Positions 19,212 through 28,818 of a DNA stretch of 64,000 bases are shown in pieces. A program made the position numbers and the translations under genes. Source of the DNA: Paenibacillus psychroresistens (GTDB lineage: Bacteria; Bacillota; Bacilli; Paenibacillales; NBRC-103111); NCBI RefSeq assembly GCF_009728935.1, contig NZ_CP034235.1:6275501-6339500 (forward strand), written 5' to 3'. The first letter of the stretch is position 1. Every line of letters starts with the position of its first letter. The notes below the pieces were generated by a model that ran no database searches, had not been told where the DNA came from, and saw only the letters and a list, made by a program, of their open reading frames with translations.

Positions 19212-19586
19212 ATGGGATGTAATAGTTCATCATCTGCATTAAGCTGCTGCCCTAATAAAGAATTCGTGCAAGACAAGGTCTGTAGCCCTTGGAGTGGGCT
19301 CGGAGCAGTAGCTGCAGTTGATGTTATTGTCTATACCAACAACATCACTCAGAATATTGTGGGTACTGGTTATTTGCAATATGACATTGGAAGTGGAAAT
19401 GTTTCTCTTGAGGTTCTTGATAGCACTGGGGCAGTCATCGGCACAGCAATTACACTTACACCAGGAACCAGCGTAGCCTTTACGTACCGACGCTTTAGCG
19501 CTATCCAGGTTGTTCTGCCAGCGGCATCGGCTGGTATCACCTTTCAAGGAGAATTCTGCATAACTACTCGTTATCCCATTTCATAA
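19212..19586 (+). CDS. S-type endospore appendage (Ena, DUF3992) subunit 1
   Basis: The 124-residue protein has the diagnostic pattern of Ena1-type fibre subunits. A flexible N-terminal connector carries LSCC (Cys12, Cys13) and a third Cys24 in VQDKVC. A beta-jellyroll body follows, and the end is GEFCITTRY (Cys116), matching the described G-x2-C-x4-Y. In Bacillus cereus Ena1A/B, connector cysteines form disulphides with neighbouring subunits, giving very resistant helical fibres on the spore. A strong AGGAGG precedes the ATG at 19212. The next gene is a paralogue 22 bases downstream, so the two form an operon like ena1A-ena1B. The assignment is from family motifs remembered, not from a search. 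Confidence 0.88.
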   Translation: MGCNSSSSALSCCPNKEFVQDKVCSPWSGLGAVAAVDVIVYTNNITQNIVGTGYLQYDIGSGNVSLEVLDSTGAVIGTAITLTPGTSVAFTYRRFSAIQVVLPAASAGITFQGEFCITTRYPIS

Positions 19587-19608
19587 TTAAGAACCAAGGA
19601 GGCATATG

Positions 19609-19950
19609 ATGAGTACATGTACAACCACATCCTCGCTAAGCTGTTGCTCAGATAAAACTATTGTGCAAGATAAAGTTTGCACCAACTGGGTAGTCCCAGC
19701 CGCTGGCACTCAAATCATTTATTCGGATAATATTTCTCAGATCATCAGTGGTACCGGATATGTTAAGTTCGAGGTCGGAACAGGGCCACTGACTATTACC
19801 TTTTCTCAGAATGCGGGAACTGTTCAAACAATCACAATACTTGCAGGAAGCAGTTACACTTTCACGATCTCTCGTTTTGATACGATTACGCTGGGCTCAA
19901 CTGCAGATGCAGAAGGTGAATTCTGTATTACGGTTCGATATAGCTTATGA
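19609..19950 (+). CDS. S-type endospore appendage (Ena, DUF3992) subunit 2
   Basis: The 113-residue paralogue of the preceding gene has its three connector cysteines at identical positions (Cys12, Cys13, Cys24; SLSCC and VQDKVC) and ends GEFCITVRYSL (Cys103+3 = Cys106). The body is a predicted jellyroll with short strands rich in Thr, Ile and Gly. The ATG at 19609 sits 6 bases from AGGAGG; the ATG at 19606 is too close. The stop is followed by a terminator at 19965-20007, ending a two-gene operon. Like Ena1A/Ena1B, the two subunits probably co-polymerise. Confidence 0.88.
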   Translation: MSTCTTTSSLSCCSDKTIVQDKVCTNWVVPAAGTQIIYSDNISQIISGTGYVKFEVGTGPLTITFSQNAGTVQTITILAGSSYTFTISRFDTITLGSTADAEGEFCITVRYSL

Positions 19951-19964
19951 TAGTGTATACTCAT

Positions 19965-20007
19965 AGTGGTTTTTCAGTGCATTTGCTGAAAACCCACTTT
20001 TTATTTT
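19965..20007 (+). terminator. Terminator after the Ena-like operon
   Basis: AGTGGTTTTTCAG pairs with CTGAAAACCCACT (one mismatch) around a seven-base loop, followed by TTTTATTTT. Confidence 0.8.
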
Positions 20008-20023
20008 ACATAGGCAGGTCCTT

Positions 20024-20497
20024 TTAAGAAGCTTCATTCTTTAATCGAAAAGTTGAAGACACCGTATACTTACCTTCCACATATATCGAATTGCTTCCCT
20101 CAGCAGTTATATGAATGGTTTTAATGTTCTGACCTGTATATGTGCCCGTATTGCCTGGATATATCTGCATATTCGCTTGTTCTGAGCCTGTAATGTCTAC
20201 TTCGAGAGATTCTGTACTGGACGAGCTATTAAAAACAGAAATTTGAGCTAGATCTACTTGTAAACTTTCACCAGCTTCCCATAATTGCAAAGGAAATGAT
20301 TGACCGTTTTGAATTAAAAAATTACCACAGCATTCCTTTTCCAATAACTTCACTTGCTTTTCAGGTGACCCTTTGTGTGGATCATAGGGTGGATCTGATT
20401 TTACCTTACGAGATGAATTACTGGATGAATTACTGGAAGAATTACTGGATGAATTACTGGGTGAATTACAGGATGAATGTACACATACCTTGTGCAT
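20024..20497 (-). CDS. Ena-like protein with Cys-rich, Ser/Asn-repeat N-terminus
   Basis: The C-terminal 100 residues (from KECCGNFLIQNGQ) look like a divergent DUF3992/Ena jellyroll. A CC pair precedes the first strand, and IYPGNTGTYTGQNIKTIHI parallels LTPGTSVAFTYRRFSAIQV of the true subunits. The C-terminal Cys is absent. Before it lies a linker of (Ser-Ser-Asn-Ser) repeats encoded by a 12-base DNA repeat, plus further cysteines. ATG at 20497 follows AAAGGATATCGGTTG. The same frame is open for 72 more codons upstream (to 20713) and would add a membrane or hydrophobic segment and many Cys/Lys/Arg, so the true start may be non-standard. A role in anchoring or capping Ena fibres is inference. 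Confidence 0.65.
   Translation of the reverse strand: MHKVCVHSSCNSPSNSSSNSSSNSSSNSSRKVKSDPPYDPHKGSPEKQVKLLEKECCGNFLIQNGQSFPLQLWEAGESLQVDLAQISVFNSSSSTESLEVDITGSEQANMQIYPGNTGTYTGQNIKTIHITAEGSNSIYVEGKYTVSSTFRLKNEAS
20408..20470. repeat. 12-bp coding tandem repeat (Ser/Asn linker)
   Basis: About five copies of GATGAATTACTG (plus-strand reading, one or two substitutions each) encode the SSNS linker of the Ena-like protein on the minus strand. The unit is a multiple of three, so length changes would keep the frame. Confidence 0.8.
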
Positions 20498-20840
20498 CAA
20501 CCGATATCCTTTTGGGGAGCATGGTGAACATGGATACTTTTGTTTTTTACTTATTTTACAATGCTCAGAATAGATTCTTGGTCGAATACAACGTTTTCTT
20601 TTTATATGGCATTTGCGCTTATGCTTTTTCCGATTTTTTGAAGGGCATATTAGGAATAGTATGGTTATAAAAGCTACAACAGCTTTTTTTGAACAACAAT
20701 TGTTCCTTTTCAGCGATATCCCTTCTTTCCCCCATACGAATTAAAATGCCTTCTTGTATTAAATGTAAGTTGGAGGGAAAAGGTTATCTCTTTAACGATT
20801 TTTCAGAGTAACCATGTTATTTGCCCATTTGTTGTTAGCA

Positions 20841-21950
<1,110 letters not shown>

Positions 21951-22122
21951 TTATAATCTCTTTAAATTAACTTTCGTTTCCCTTGCTCCTCTTGCTCCTG
22001 ATTCCCTAATCCTCTTCTTCTATTCTCTCTTTCTCTCTCTAATACTATTAAATGTTAATATTTATCTATTGATTGCACACTAGCCTTATCCAAATAGAAA
22101 TGTACGCTTCTTTGCTCAATGC

Positions 22123-22150
22123 AAAATAATGGCTCCCAGATAAGAGCCAT
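22123..22150 (-). terminator. Terminator after the 118-aa gene
   Basis: On the minus strand ATGGCTC pairs with GAGCCAT around an eight-base loop, followed by TATTTTG. It lies 28 bases past the stop at 22178. Confidence 0.7.
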
Positions 22151-22177
22151 CATCCACAATTTTAAATTCAATTGAAT

Positions 22178-22534
22178 TCAATTAACTATATGCTCCAAGC
22201 TCCCAGAGAAACAGACAGCCAAGGCTTCAGAAAACGAGCTTATCATAGCTTGATTCCATTCAGCACGTCTATTATCATGGATTTCCACCCATAGACGTTT
22301 TTTAACTGGCCAATAGGTGACTTCCAATAAACCAGCTTGTTTACCTATTTTAAGATGATAATGTGTCGAGCCCTTCAAAGTGGAGAGCGGAGATTTTTGC
22401 GTAATTAGCAATCCAAACTGCTCAATAATTCCTTCAATCTCTTTGATGGTCTTTTCCTCCATATACTGACCCTCATTTTCTATATCAATCCGTTCTTCAG
22501 ACAATCTAGAACCGACAATCTCATACTTAATCAA
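22178..22534 (-). CDS. Hypothetical protein, 118 aa
   Basis: This is a small soluble alpha/beta protein of unknown family. The N-terminal 50 residues are charged and helical (EEKTIKEIEGIIEQFG). A beta-rich middle follows (HYHLKIGKQAGLLEVTYWPVKKRLWVEIHDN) and then a helical end. The start is TTG at 22534, with AGAGGTG nine bases upstream, located inside the last codons of the phosphoesterase gene; the gap between the two is 4 bases. It is therefore translated with that gene. No function can be assigned. Confidence 0.7.
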   Translation of the reverse strand: MIKYEIVGSRLSEERIDIENEGQYMEEKTIKEIEGIIEQFGLLITQKSPLSTLKGSTHYHLKIGKQAGLLEVTYWPVKKRLWVEIHDNRRAEWNQAMISSFSEALAVCFSGSLEHIVN

Positions 22535-22538
22535 GGGA

Positions 22539-23393
22539 TTACACCTCTCTTAAAAGCGTGAAAACAGTTATTTCAGGGCGGCAAAACAAGCGAACAGGTA
22601 AATTAGTCGTACCAATTCCACGATTTGTATAAACCAAAAGCTGGCTGTCTTTTACTTTGTGAAGCCCTTGAATATATTTTCGTCCAAATTTAGGAGTAGT
22701 TATCGCCCCGATAAATGGCAACCTTACCTGCCCACCGTGACTGTGACCCGATATTTGGAGATCAATCGGAAAATGACTGGCTTGATCTGCATAATCCGGA
22801 GCATGCGACAGCAGCAACGTAAACGACGGAGCAAATTCCTCTTGCAAAGCTTTATTTAAATTTGGTTTGCCCATAAACATATCGTCTACCCCAACAATCC
22901 GAATGCGTTCCCCTTGTTTTTCCAGAATACTCTGCTCATTGTCCAAAACACGAAGTCCACTTCTAGTGAGAATATCAACAATTCTTGATTTGCCCTTTGC
23001 ATGATCATGATTTCCTAATGCGGCAAATTTGCCTAAAGGCGCATTAAGCTTTGCCAGCAATGGAATTATACTATCATTTGGATCTCCGTCATGTGTATCG
23101 AATAAGTCTCCAGTAAAGCAAATCAGATCTGGCTTCAGCTCCATAATTTCGGCAACGAGCTTTTCTAATCTATGGTTGCTATAATGTTTTCCCAAATGAA
23201 CATCACTAAATTGTACCATACGCATTCCGCTAAATGTCTTCGGCAATTTAGGAAAGCTTAATGAAACTTGTTTTGTTTGAATCCAATATCGTTCACCGAA
23301 AAAGGCATAACCACCTGTAAAAGCCGCCAATGCCGCAAAAAACCCCATACCCTTGAGCATAAATTTTCTCCTTGTTATTCGTTCTGGCTCCAT
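22539..23393 (-). CDS. Metallophosphoesterase with twin-arginine signal (YkuE-like)
   Basis: The N-terminus reads ITRRKFMLKGMGFFAALAAFTGG, a twin-arginine signal or anchor, so the protein should be exported folded by Tat. The calcineurin-like metal-binding motifs follow in order: FSDVHLGKH, GDLFD, GNHDH, LLSHAPD and GHSHGGQ. These coordinate a two-metal centre for phosphate-ester hydrolysis. B. subtilis YkuE, a Tat substrate at the cell wall, has the same build. The natural substrate is unknown. ATG at 23393 follows AAAGGATG. A terminator at 23414-23455 separates it from the lipid operon upstream. Confidence 0.9.
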   Translation of the reverse strand: MEPERITRRKFMLKGMGFFAALAAFTGGYAFFGERYWIQTKQVSLSFPKLPKTFSGMRMVQFSDVHLGKHYSNHRLEKLVAEIMELKPDLICFTGDLFDTHDGDPNDSIIPLLAKLNAPLGKFAALGNHDHAKGKSRIVDILTRSGLRVLDNEQSILEKQGERIRIVGVDDMFMGKPNLNKALQEEFAPSFTLLLSHAPDYADQASHFPIDLQISGHSHGGQVRLPFIGAITTPKFGRKYIQGLHKVKDSQLLVYTNRGIGTTNLPVRLFCRPEITVFTLLREV

Positions 23394-23413
23394 AAAAACA
23401 TCCTTTCATTACC

Positions 23414-23455
23414 AAAACCGCCCTCCCCATAATGATGCCTGGAGAAAACGGTTTT
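23414..23455 (-). terminator. Terminator after the lipid-modification operon
   Basis: On the minus strand AAAACCG and CTCC pair with GGAG and CGGTTTT across an interior loop; the 3' arm itself supplies the T-run. It follows the stop at 23472 by 17 bases. Confidence 0.6.
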
Positions 23456-23471
23456 CTATGCTTTTATGAAA

Positions 23472-25466
23472 TTATACCATTTGTGGTAGATTACTGTTAT
23501 TCGTTCTTGTTAGTACAAATTGCAGGGTTCCCAAAACTCGCTTATTAAAGCCCGCTTCACAATAACAAAGATAATATTCCCAGCTGCGCTGGAAGGCTTC
23601 ATCAAAGCCCAGCTGTTGAATATCTGCTTGGTTTTTAGTAAAAGCTTCACGCCAATCGCGCAAGGTTCGTGCATAATGGATTCCCATATTATCTAGCTTC
23701 TCAATCATGAAGGTGGAATGCTTGGTCATGGCAGCTGTCATCGCCGTCAATGAGGGTACCGTACCTCCAGGAAAGATATGCTTCTGAATCCAGTCCACAC
23801 TTTTACGATACATCTCATAGTTCTGATCCGCAATGGTTATGACCTGCATAGCTACAAGTCCATTTGGTTTCAGCAGCCGATCACAGGTTTGAAAAAACGT
23901 CCCATAATATTGATGCCCGACAGCTTCGAACATTTCAATCGAAACAATTTTGTCGAATTGTCCTGTCATTTTACGATAATCGCATAGCTCTACAGAAATA
24001 CGGTCCTGCAGTCCTGCATCAAGCACCCGCCTAGTAGCAAGCTCATATTGCTGATCCGACAAAGTAATTGTCGTCACCCGACACCCGGTTTGCCTAACCG
24101 CTTCTATAGAAAACGCTCCCCAGCCTGAGCCAATTTCCAATACGTGATCACTTGCTTTAATTTGCGCCTTTTCAATCATTGCATTCAATTTATTTCTTTG
24201 CGCTTGTTCTAGACTATCTTCAGGCTGATTGTACAAGGCACAGGAATATGTCATGGTCGGATCTAAAAAGGTGCGATAAAAGGAGTTGCTCAGATCGTAG
24301 TGAAAAGAAATGTTTTTACGGCTGCCGCTTAAGCTATTGCGATTAAATATATGCCCTACACGGTTGAACAAGCGTCCCAATGAAGCGAATATTAAATTAT
24401 TATCGTTGATATAAGGCCGATTTTCCACAAAAATCTCAATTAATTTAGTTAAATGATCACAATCCCAGAAACCATCTGTATAAGCTTCTCCTAAACCAAT
24501 ATCAGCATCCTTAGCTAGACGGAGGAATACGCGGTAATCTCGAACGTAAAAGTTTACTTTGAGCGTTGAGCTCGAATCCCCAAAAACATGCTGCTCCCGA
24601 TTAGGCAAATGAATGATAAGACAGCCTACTTGGAGATTAGAGAAGAATCGAAAAACAAGACGTTGACAGATGCGGATGCGAATTGATGGTTTGGCTACTT
24701 GTACAGTCATGGCACTGCTCGGTTGTGGTTTCATATAGATGGGAAGTCCTTTCTTCCAGTGAATTTTTGCTGCTTGCCATACAATTCGCGGCATCGTCAG
24801 GGCAGTTGAAAGCGGGTATCGCATGATCGTACTCAACAGAGAGCTTGATTGAAAAGGCAATGCAGCACCTTTCATCATAGTTGCGAAAACCCGCTTTCCT
24901 TCTTTGTAAAGGTCAACTTTAATCTTAATTTCTTCGGTAATATCGCTAAAATAAAATTTATAATAACCTGCCATATCATTGAAGGGTGAAACATGAAAAG
25001 CTTTTGCTTCTTCATAAATATAACTATTACTTTCATCCTGCAAACTTTTTGCGGAATCCAAAACATAAACATGTCGTTCGCCAAATGTGTTATTGACTTC
25101 AGCAACAATACAGCTCAACGATTGATCGGCTCGATAGCAATAGTAGAAGCTAACTGGATTGAAAACATAGTGGAAATAGCGGGCCGTTGTAACCAAATCG
25201 ATCTCTTCCACCTCAGCATTAAGACCTTTTTCAGTTAAAATGCGACGCAATTTTTGTTCAATGCTGCCACTCCCTGATAGATAATCACGATCATACAAGG
25301 AAACAAGATTGCAACGATTGTAGCTAAAAAATCGTACCTGCTTGCTCAATCCCTCTAGCTCACTAAGTCGAAAAGAAAAGAAATATACCGGATATTGAAA
25401 CGAATGGCCAACAGGGTTAAATCTGGCATGCCACACCTCACCTTGATAAATCCGTGAATGGCTCAT
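23472..25466 (-). CDS. DUF1365 / cyclopropane-fatty-acid synthase-type methyltransferase fusion
   Basis: Residues about 1-245 are a DUF1365 domain (IYQGEVWHARFNPVGHSFQYPVYFF is its start; HYVFNPVSFYYCY and EVNNTFGERHVY are landmarks). Residues about 280-664 are a CFA synthase-type domain, with FHYDLSNSFYRTFLDPTMTYSCALY and SAM motif VLEIGSGWGAFSIEA. Enzymes of this type use SAM to alkylate double bonds of membrane phospholipids. DUF1365 and CFA-like genes are usually separate neighbours, so their fusion in one 664-residue chain is notable. The start overlaps the oxidoreductase stop by 4 bases (ATGA), giving tight coupling. Confidence 0.88.
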   Translation of the reverse strand: MSHSRIYQGEVWHARFNPVGHSFQYPVYFFSFRLSELEGLSKQVRFFSYNRCNLVSLYDRDYLSGSGSIEQKLRRILTEKGLNAEVEEIDLVTTARYFHYVFNPVSFYYCYRADQSLSCIVAEVNNTFGERHVYVLDSAKSLQDESNSYIYEEAKAFHVSPFNDMAGYYKFYFSDITEEIKIKVDLYKEGKRVFATMMKGAALPFQSSSLLSTIMRYPLSTALTMPRIVWQAAKIHWKKGLPIYMKPQPSSAMTVQVAKPSIRIRICQRLVFRFFSNLQVGCLIIHLPNREQHVFGDSSSTLKVNFYVRDYRVFLRLAKDADIGLGEAYTDGFWDCDHLTKLIEIFVENRPYINDNNLIFASLGRLFNRVGHIFNRNSLSGSRKNISFHYDLSNSFYRTFLDPTMTYSCALYNQPEDSLEQAQRNKLNAMIEKAQIKASDHVLEIGSGWGAFSIEAVRQTGCRVTTITLSDQQYELATRRVLDAGLQDRISVELCDYRKMTGQFDKIVSIEMFEAVGHQYYGTFFQTCDRLLKPNGLVAMQVITIADQNYEMYRKSVDWIQKHIFPGGTVPSLTAMTAAMTKHSTFMIEKLDNMGIHYARTLRDWREAFTKNQADIQQLGFDEAFQRSWEYYLCYCEAGFNKRVLGTLQFVLTRTNNSNLPQMV

Positions 25467-26737
25467 AGGCTTAATCCAAAATTCATTGTTACATCCACCG
25501 CTGACCGAACCGCGTCCTCGTGAAAACCATAACCGAAGTAGCTCCCGCAGAAATAAGTGTTTTTCACTCCATTTAATGCAGGCAATTTTCTTTGAGAGTC
25601 CAACGCCGCTAAAGAATACATAGGATGCATATAGTTAAATTCTCGAATGATCTGATTAGCTGGAATAGGCTTCGAACGGTTTAACGTTACACAATAATGG
25701 GCATGAGTTTGCAGTCCTTGCAACCGATTCATGTAATAAGTAAGCGATACAGGTTGATTATCTCCCGTATTCTTCTCTTTCCCATAGTTCCAAGAAGCCC
25801 ATGCACGTTTAAGCGGTGGGAGCACGGAGGAATCTGTGTGCAGCACTGTGTGATTGGAGGAATACTTCCAAGCTCCTAACCATTTCTGCTCTTCAATTGA
25901 AGGGTCGGCTAACAATTTCAGAGATTCATCCGCATGAGCAGCCATAATGACACGATCATATTTCCGCTCAGAGCCGTCTCTCATTTGCATGGATACTCCC
26001 GATAAATCCCGATGTACAGATGCGATTTGCGCATTCAATTGAATTTCCCCTGAGAACTGCTTCAGAAATGCTTTTACATAGCTGTGGCTTCCACCCATAA
26101 CCGTTTGCCATTGGGGACGATTACTTAACGAAAGCAATCCATGATTCTTGAAAAATCGCACAAAGCTCTCAACCGGATATTCCATAACATACGAGGCAGG
26201 TGTCGACCAAATTGCGGCTCCCATTGGCAACAAGTACTGGTGGATAAAAGCTTTAGAAAAATTCAGCCGAAAAAGATATTGACCCAATGACAGCCCTAGT
26301 AAAGCACCATTATGCAAATCAACCAGAGCTCTTTTATTGAAATAAGTAATGTCATGAAGCATTTTATAAAAAGCAGGTCGCAAAAGGTTTATTCTTTGGG
26401 CGAATAACCCGTTCACCGAAGTGCCTGCATATTGAAATTGATTTTCCTCGTTGTAATAGCTGAAAGACATTTCACTATCACGAACAGCTACGCCCAATTG
26501 CTGCAATAACCGACTAAATAATGGATAAGTTTGATTATTAAGCACAATAAAGCCTGTATCCACTGCAATCCCTTGATCTGGACCATCTGGGATGACAACC
26601 GTATTCGTATGCCCGCCTACATAATTATTCTTTTCATATAAAGTAATTCGATGCTGACGATCTAGAATATGCGCTGCTGTAAGTCCCGCAACTCCCCCAC
26701 CAATAATGGCTATATTCAGCCTCGGATTCGGCCCCAT
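25463..26737 (-). CDS. FAD-dependent oxidoreductase of the CFA/DUF1365 cluster
   Basis: The 424-residue flavoprotein has an N-terminal dinucleotide fold (IAIIGGGVAGLTAAHIL) and NNYVGGHTNTV, followed by an amine-oxidase-like body and a C-terminal FCGSYFGYGFHEDAVRSA that would close the FAD site. It resembles the flavin proteins that accompany DUF1365 and CFA synthases, including the UfaD-type desaturases proposed in furan fatty acid synthesis. The ATG at 26737 follows GGGGAGGTTACCTA and overlaps the upstream stop (TAATG). It probably oxidises an acyl chain already alkylated by one of the neighbours. The exact reaction is inference. Confidence 0.85.
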   Translation of the reverse strand: MGPNPRLNIAIIGGGVAGLTAAHILDRQHRITLYEKNNYVGGHTNTVVIPDGPDQGIAVDTGFIVLNNQTYPLFSRLLQQLGVAVRDSEMSFSYYNEENQFQYAGTSVNGLFAQRINLLRPAFYKMLHDITYFNKRALVDLHNGALLGLSLGQYLFRLNFSKAFIHQYLLPMGAAIWSTPASYVMEYPVESFVRFFKNHGLLSLSNRPQWQTVMGGSHSYVKAFLKQFSGEIQLNAQIASVHRDLSGVSMQMRDGSERKYDRVIMAAHADESLKLLADPSIEEQKWLGAWKYSSNHTVLHTDSSVLPPLKRAWASWNYGKEKNTGDNQPVSLTYYMNRLQGLQTHAHYCVTLNRSKPIPANQIIREFNYMHPMYSLAALDSQRKLPALNGVKNTYFCGSYFGYGFHEDAVRSAVDVTMNFGLSL

Positions 26738-27792
26738 TAGGTAACCTCCCCGCGCTTGCCTAATAGATAATGGCTTACAAACCATTCATTACCTTTATTT
26801 AGGCCAAATAGCTCTGCACAGGACATGAAGAATACCCGCCAATAAACCCACCATTTAGTTGCTTGTTCTACACCGTAGGTTTCGACTAGAATCGGCATAA
26901 CTGTTTGTCGATGGGCATCCATCTTTTGCAGCCATGCTTCACAGGTTTTCTGATAATGCTTGCCGTTAACTTTCCACTGCTGCTCCACAACAAGATGGTG
27001 ATTAAAATGAGCAAAAATATCAACAGAAGGCATCATACCGCCCGTAAAGAAATATTTAGCCATCCAATCTGTCTCATCCTGAACTTCGAATAAATAAGCA
27101 GTTGATTGATGTGTAAAGATATGCACAAAAAGCTTTCCATCCGGCAAGAGAAATCTATTAAGCTTTTCTAGCAATAAAGCATAATTCTGCATATGCTCAA
27201 ACATTTCAACGGACACAATACGTGCAAATTTTACCTCAAGCTCCAGATCATTCATATCTGCTGTGATTACATTAAGATTTGTTAAGCCCCTTTCACGAGC
27301 AGCTTGATCAATATATGCTTTTTGTGAAGCCGAGTTAGATACAACCGTTATCTGACTTTGTGGATAATTAGACGCCATATATATGGAAAGCGAGCCCCAG
27401 CCGCAGCCTAGCTCTAATATTTCTTGTCCATCTACTAATCCCGCACGCTGGCAGGTTAATTTAAGCATATGCTCTTCTGAAGCATCTAAATGCTCTAATG
27501 CGTTATGTATGGATACCGAATCCGCCCAATAACCACTGCTATATTTGAGCTGCTTACCTAAAACCTCAAAAAAGAAACTGGTAGGCACTTCATAGTGCTG
27601 TTGATTCGCTTCTGTTGTATGAACAGCTATTGGTTTTTGCCGCAGTCTCTTAGTAAATGTATGCATATACTGATTATCTGTTTTTCTAGCCTGCTCAAGC
27701 TCCTTCAAACGTTGCTTTAATAAGCGGCGAATACCGATTCGAATTAGAAAATCGGGGAATCTATTTTTCTCAAGCCAGTTATCCGTCCACAT
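26737..27792 (-). CDS. Second CFA synthase-type SAM methyltransferase
   Basis: The 351-residue single-domain enzyme has the CFA-type entry HYEVPTSFFFEVLGKQLKYSSGYW, SAM motif ILELGCGWGSLSIYMA and the later VSVEMFEHM and FVHIFTHQ. It lacks the long N-terminal domain of the classic CFA synthase. The methyltransferases that work on modified acyl chains (UfaM-like, 10-methyl type) have similar reduced forms. It is the first gene of the operon, with GGGGGATTATCG before the ATG at 27792. Two different CFA-type enzymes flanking a flavoprotein suggest successive steps on one lipid. Confidence 0.85.
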   Translation of the reverse strand: MWTDNWLEKNRFPDFLIRIGIRRLLKQRLKELEQARKTDNQYMHTFTKRLRQKPIAVHTTEANQQHYEVPTSFFFEVLGKQLKYSSGYWADSVSIHNALEHLDASEEHMLKLTCQRAGLVDGQEILELGCGWGSLSIYMASNYPQSQITVVSNSASQKAYIDQAARERGLTNLNVITADMNDLELEVKFARIVSVEMFEHMQNYALLLEKLNRFLLPDGKLFVHIFTHQSTAYLFEVQDETDWMAKYFFTGGMMPSVDIFAHFNHHLVVEQQWKVNGKHYQKTCEAWLQKMDAHRQTVMPILVETYGVEQATKWWVYWRVFFMSCAELFGLNKGNEWFVSHYLLGKRGEVT

Positions 27793-27951
27793 CGATAATC
27801 CCCCATTTTAGAGTTTATTTATCTATTCGTAAAATGATTCATTTTGGATCAGTTTAATTAATATAATCATGCTGCTCCATATTGCGCAAGCATAATACTT
27901 CAATCTGGATGGGATGCTAAGCTTATCTTAGTGACACAAGGGGATTTGAAG

Positions 27952-28818
27952 ATGAATGGAGTCGGCCTGGTACTGCAAGGTGGGGGTATGCGCGGAGTTT
28001 ATACGGCAGGGGTATTGGATTATTACATGGAGCAAAGGTTGTATTTCCCTTATGTAGCTGCTGTTTCAGCAGGTGCTTGTAATGCATCGGCTTATTTAGC
28101 CAGACAAAAAGGACTTGGAAGAAACATGCATATCAACTATCTTCATGACCACAGGTATATAAGCTATCGTAATCTATGGCGAGGAAAAAGTATTCTTGGC
28201 TTAGACTATATTTTTGATGAGCTTCCTTATACGCTGGAGCCTTTTCATTTTGAGGCGTTTCAACATGCTAAGGAGATTTTCAAAGTAGGCGTAACCAACT
28301 GCGCGTCGGGCTGTTGTATGTTTTTCGATAAAATGACCTGTACGGAGATATTCAAAATCATTCGAGCTTCATGCAGCATTCCTTTTATCACTTCAATCGT
28401 TCCGTATCAAGATTTACAATTACTTGACGGTGGAATTACAGCACCGATTCCTATCCAGCAATCCATTTCAGATGGTAATCGAATGAATGTGATAATACTT
28501 ACGAATTCAGGGGAATATCAGCGCAAGCCTCGTCTTCTTCCCTTATTGACTAGGCAGTTTTATGGTCGATATAAAGAGCTGGGACAAGCTATAAACAATC
28601 ATCACGAGGTTTATAATCAAACTTTGGATGAAATCAAGCAACTGGAAGCATCGAAGGCAGCTTTTGTGATTCGCCCTAGCCGCACTATTCAAACTAAAGG
28701 TATGGAAAGAAATCCACTTGTACTGACATCACTTTATGACCAAGGTTATCAGGATGCTGAGCATAATTTCAGTTCAATGATGAACTGGTTAGAAAGTGGT
28801 TTATCAAGCATTCAGTGA
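27952..28818 (+). CDS. Patatin-like phospholipase (YjjU type)
   Basis: The 288-residue protein has the oxyanion glycine loop LVLQGGGMRGVYTAGVLDYY (residues 5-24), the nucleophile Ser in AVSAGACN, and the catalytic Asp in LLDGGITAPIP. This is the Ser-Asp dyad of patatin lipases, which release fatty acids from phospholipids or lysolipids. The first position of the nucleophile elbow G-x-S-x-G is Ala here. The ATG at 27952 follows AAGGGGATTTGAAG; an upstream frame to 27931 lacks a site. It diverges from the lipid operon and converges on the HAD gene, with a 15-base overlap of the 3' ends. Confidence 0.88.
   Translation: MNGVGLVLQGGGMRGVYTAGVLDYYMEQRLYFPYVAAVSAGACNASAYLARQKGLGRNMHINYLHDHRYISYRNLWRGKSILGLDYIFDELPYTLEPFHFEAFQHAKEIFKVGVTNCASGCCMFFDKMTCTEIFKIIRASCSIPFITSIVPYQDLQLLDGGITAPIPIQQSISDGNRMNVIILTNSGEYQRKPRLLPLLTRQFYGRYKELGQAINNHHEVYNQTLDEIKQLEASKAAFVIRPSRTIQTKGMERNPLVLTSLYDQGYQDAEHNFSSMMNWLESGLSSIQ

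Noticed and set aside
20296-20670. Plus-strand frame of 124 codons over the Ena-like gene
   Set aside because: It has no ribosome site, lies antisense to the Ser/Asn repeat and has an improbable repeated MNYW composition.
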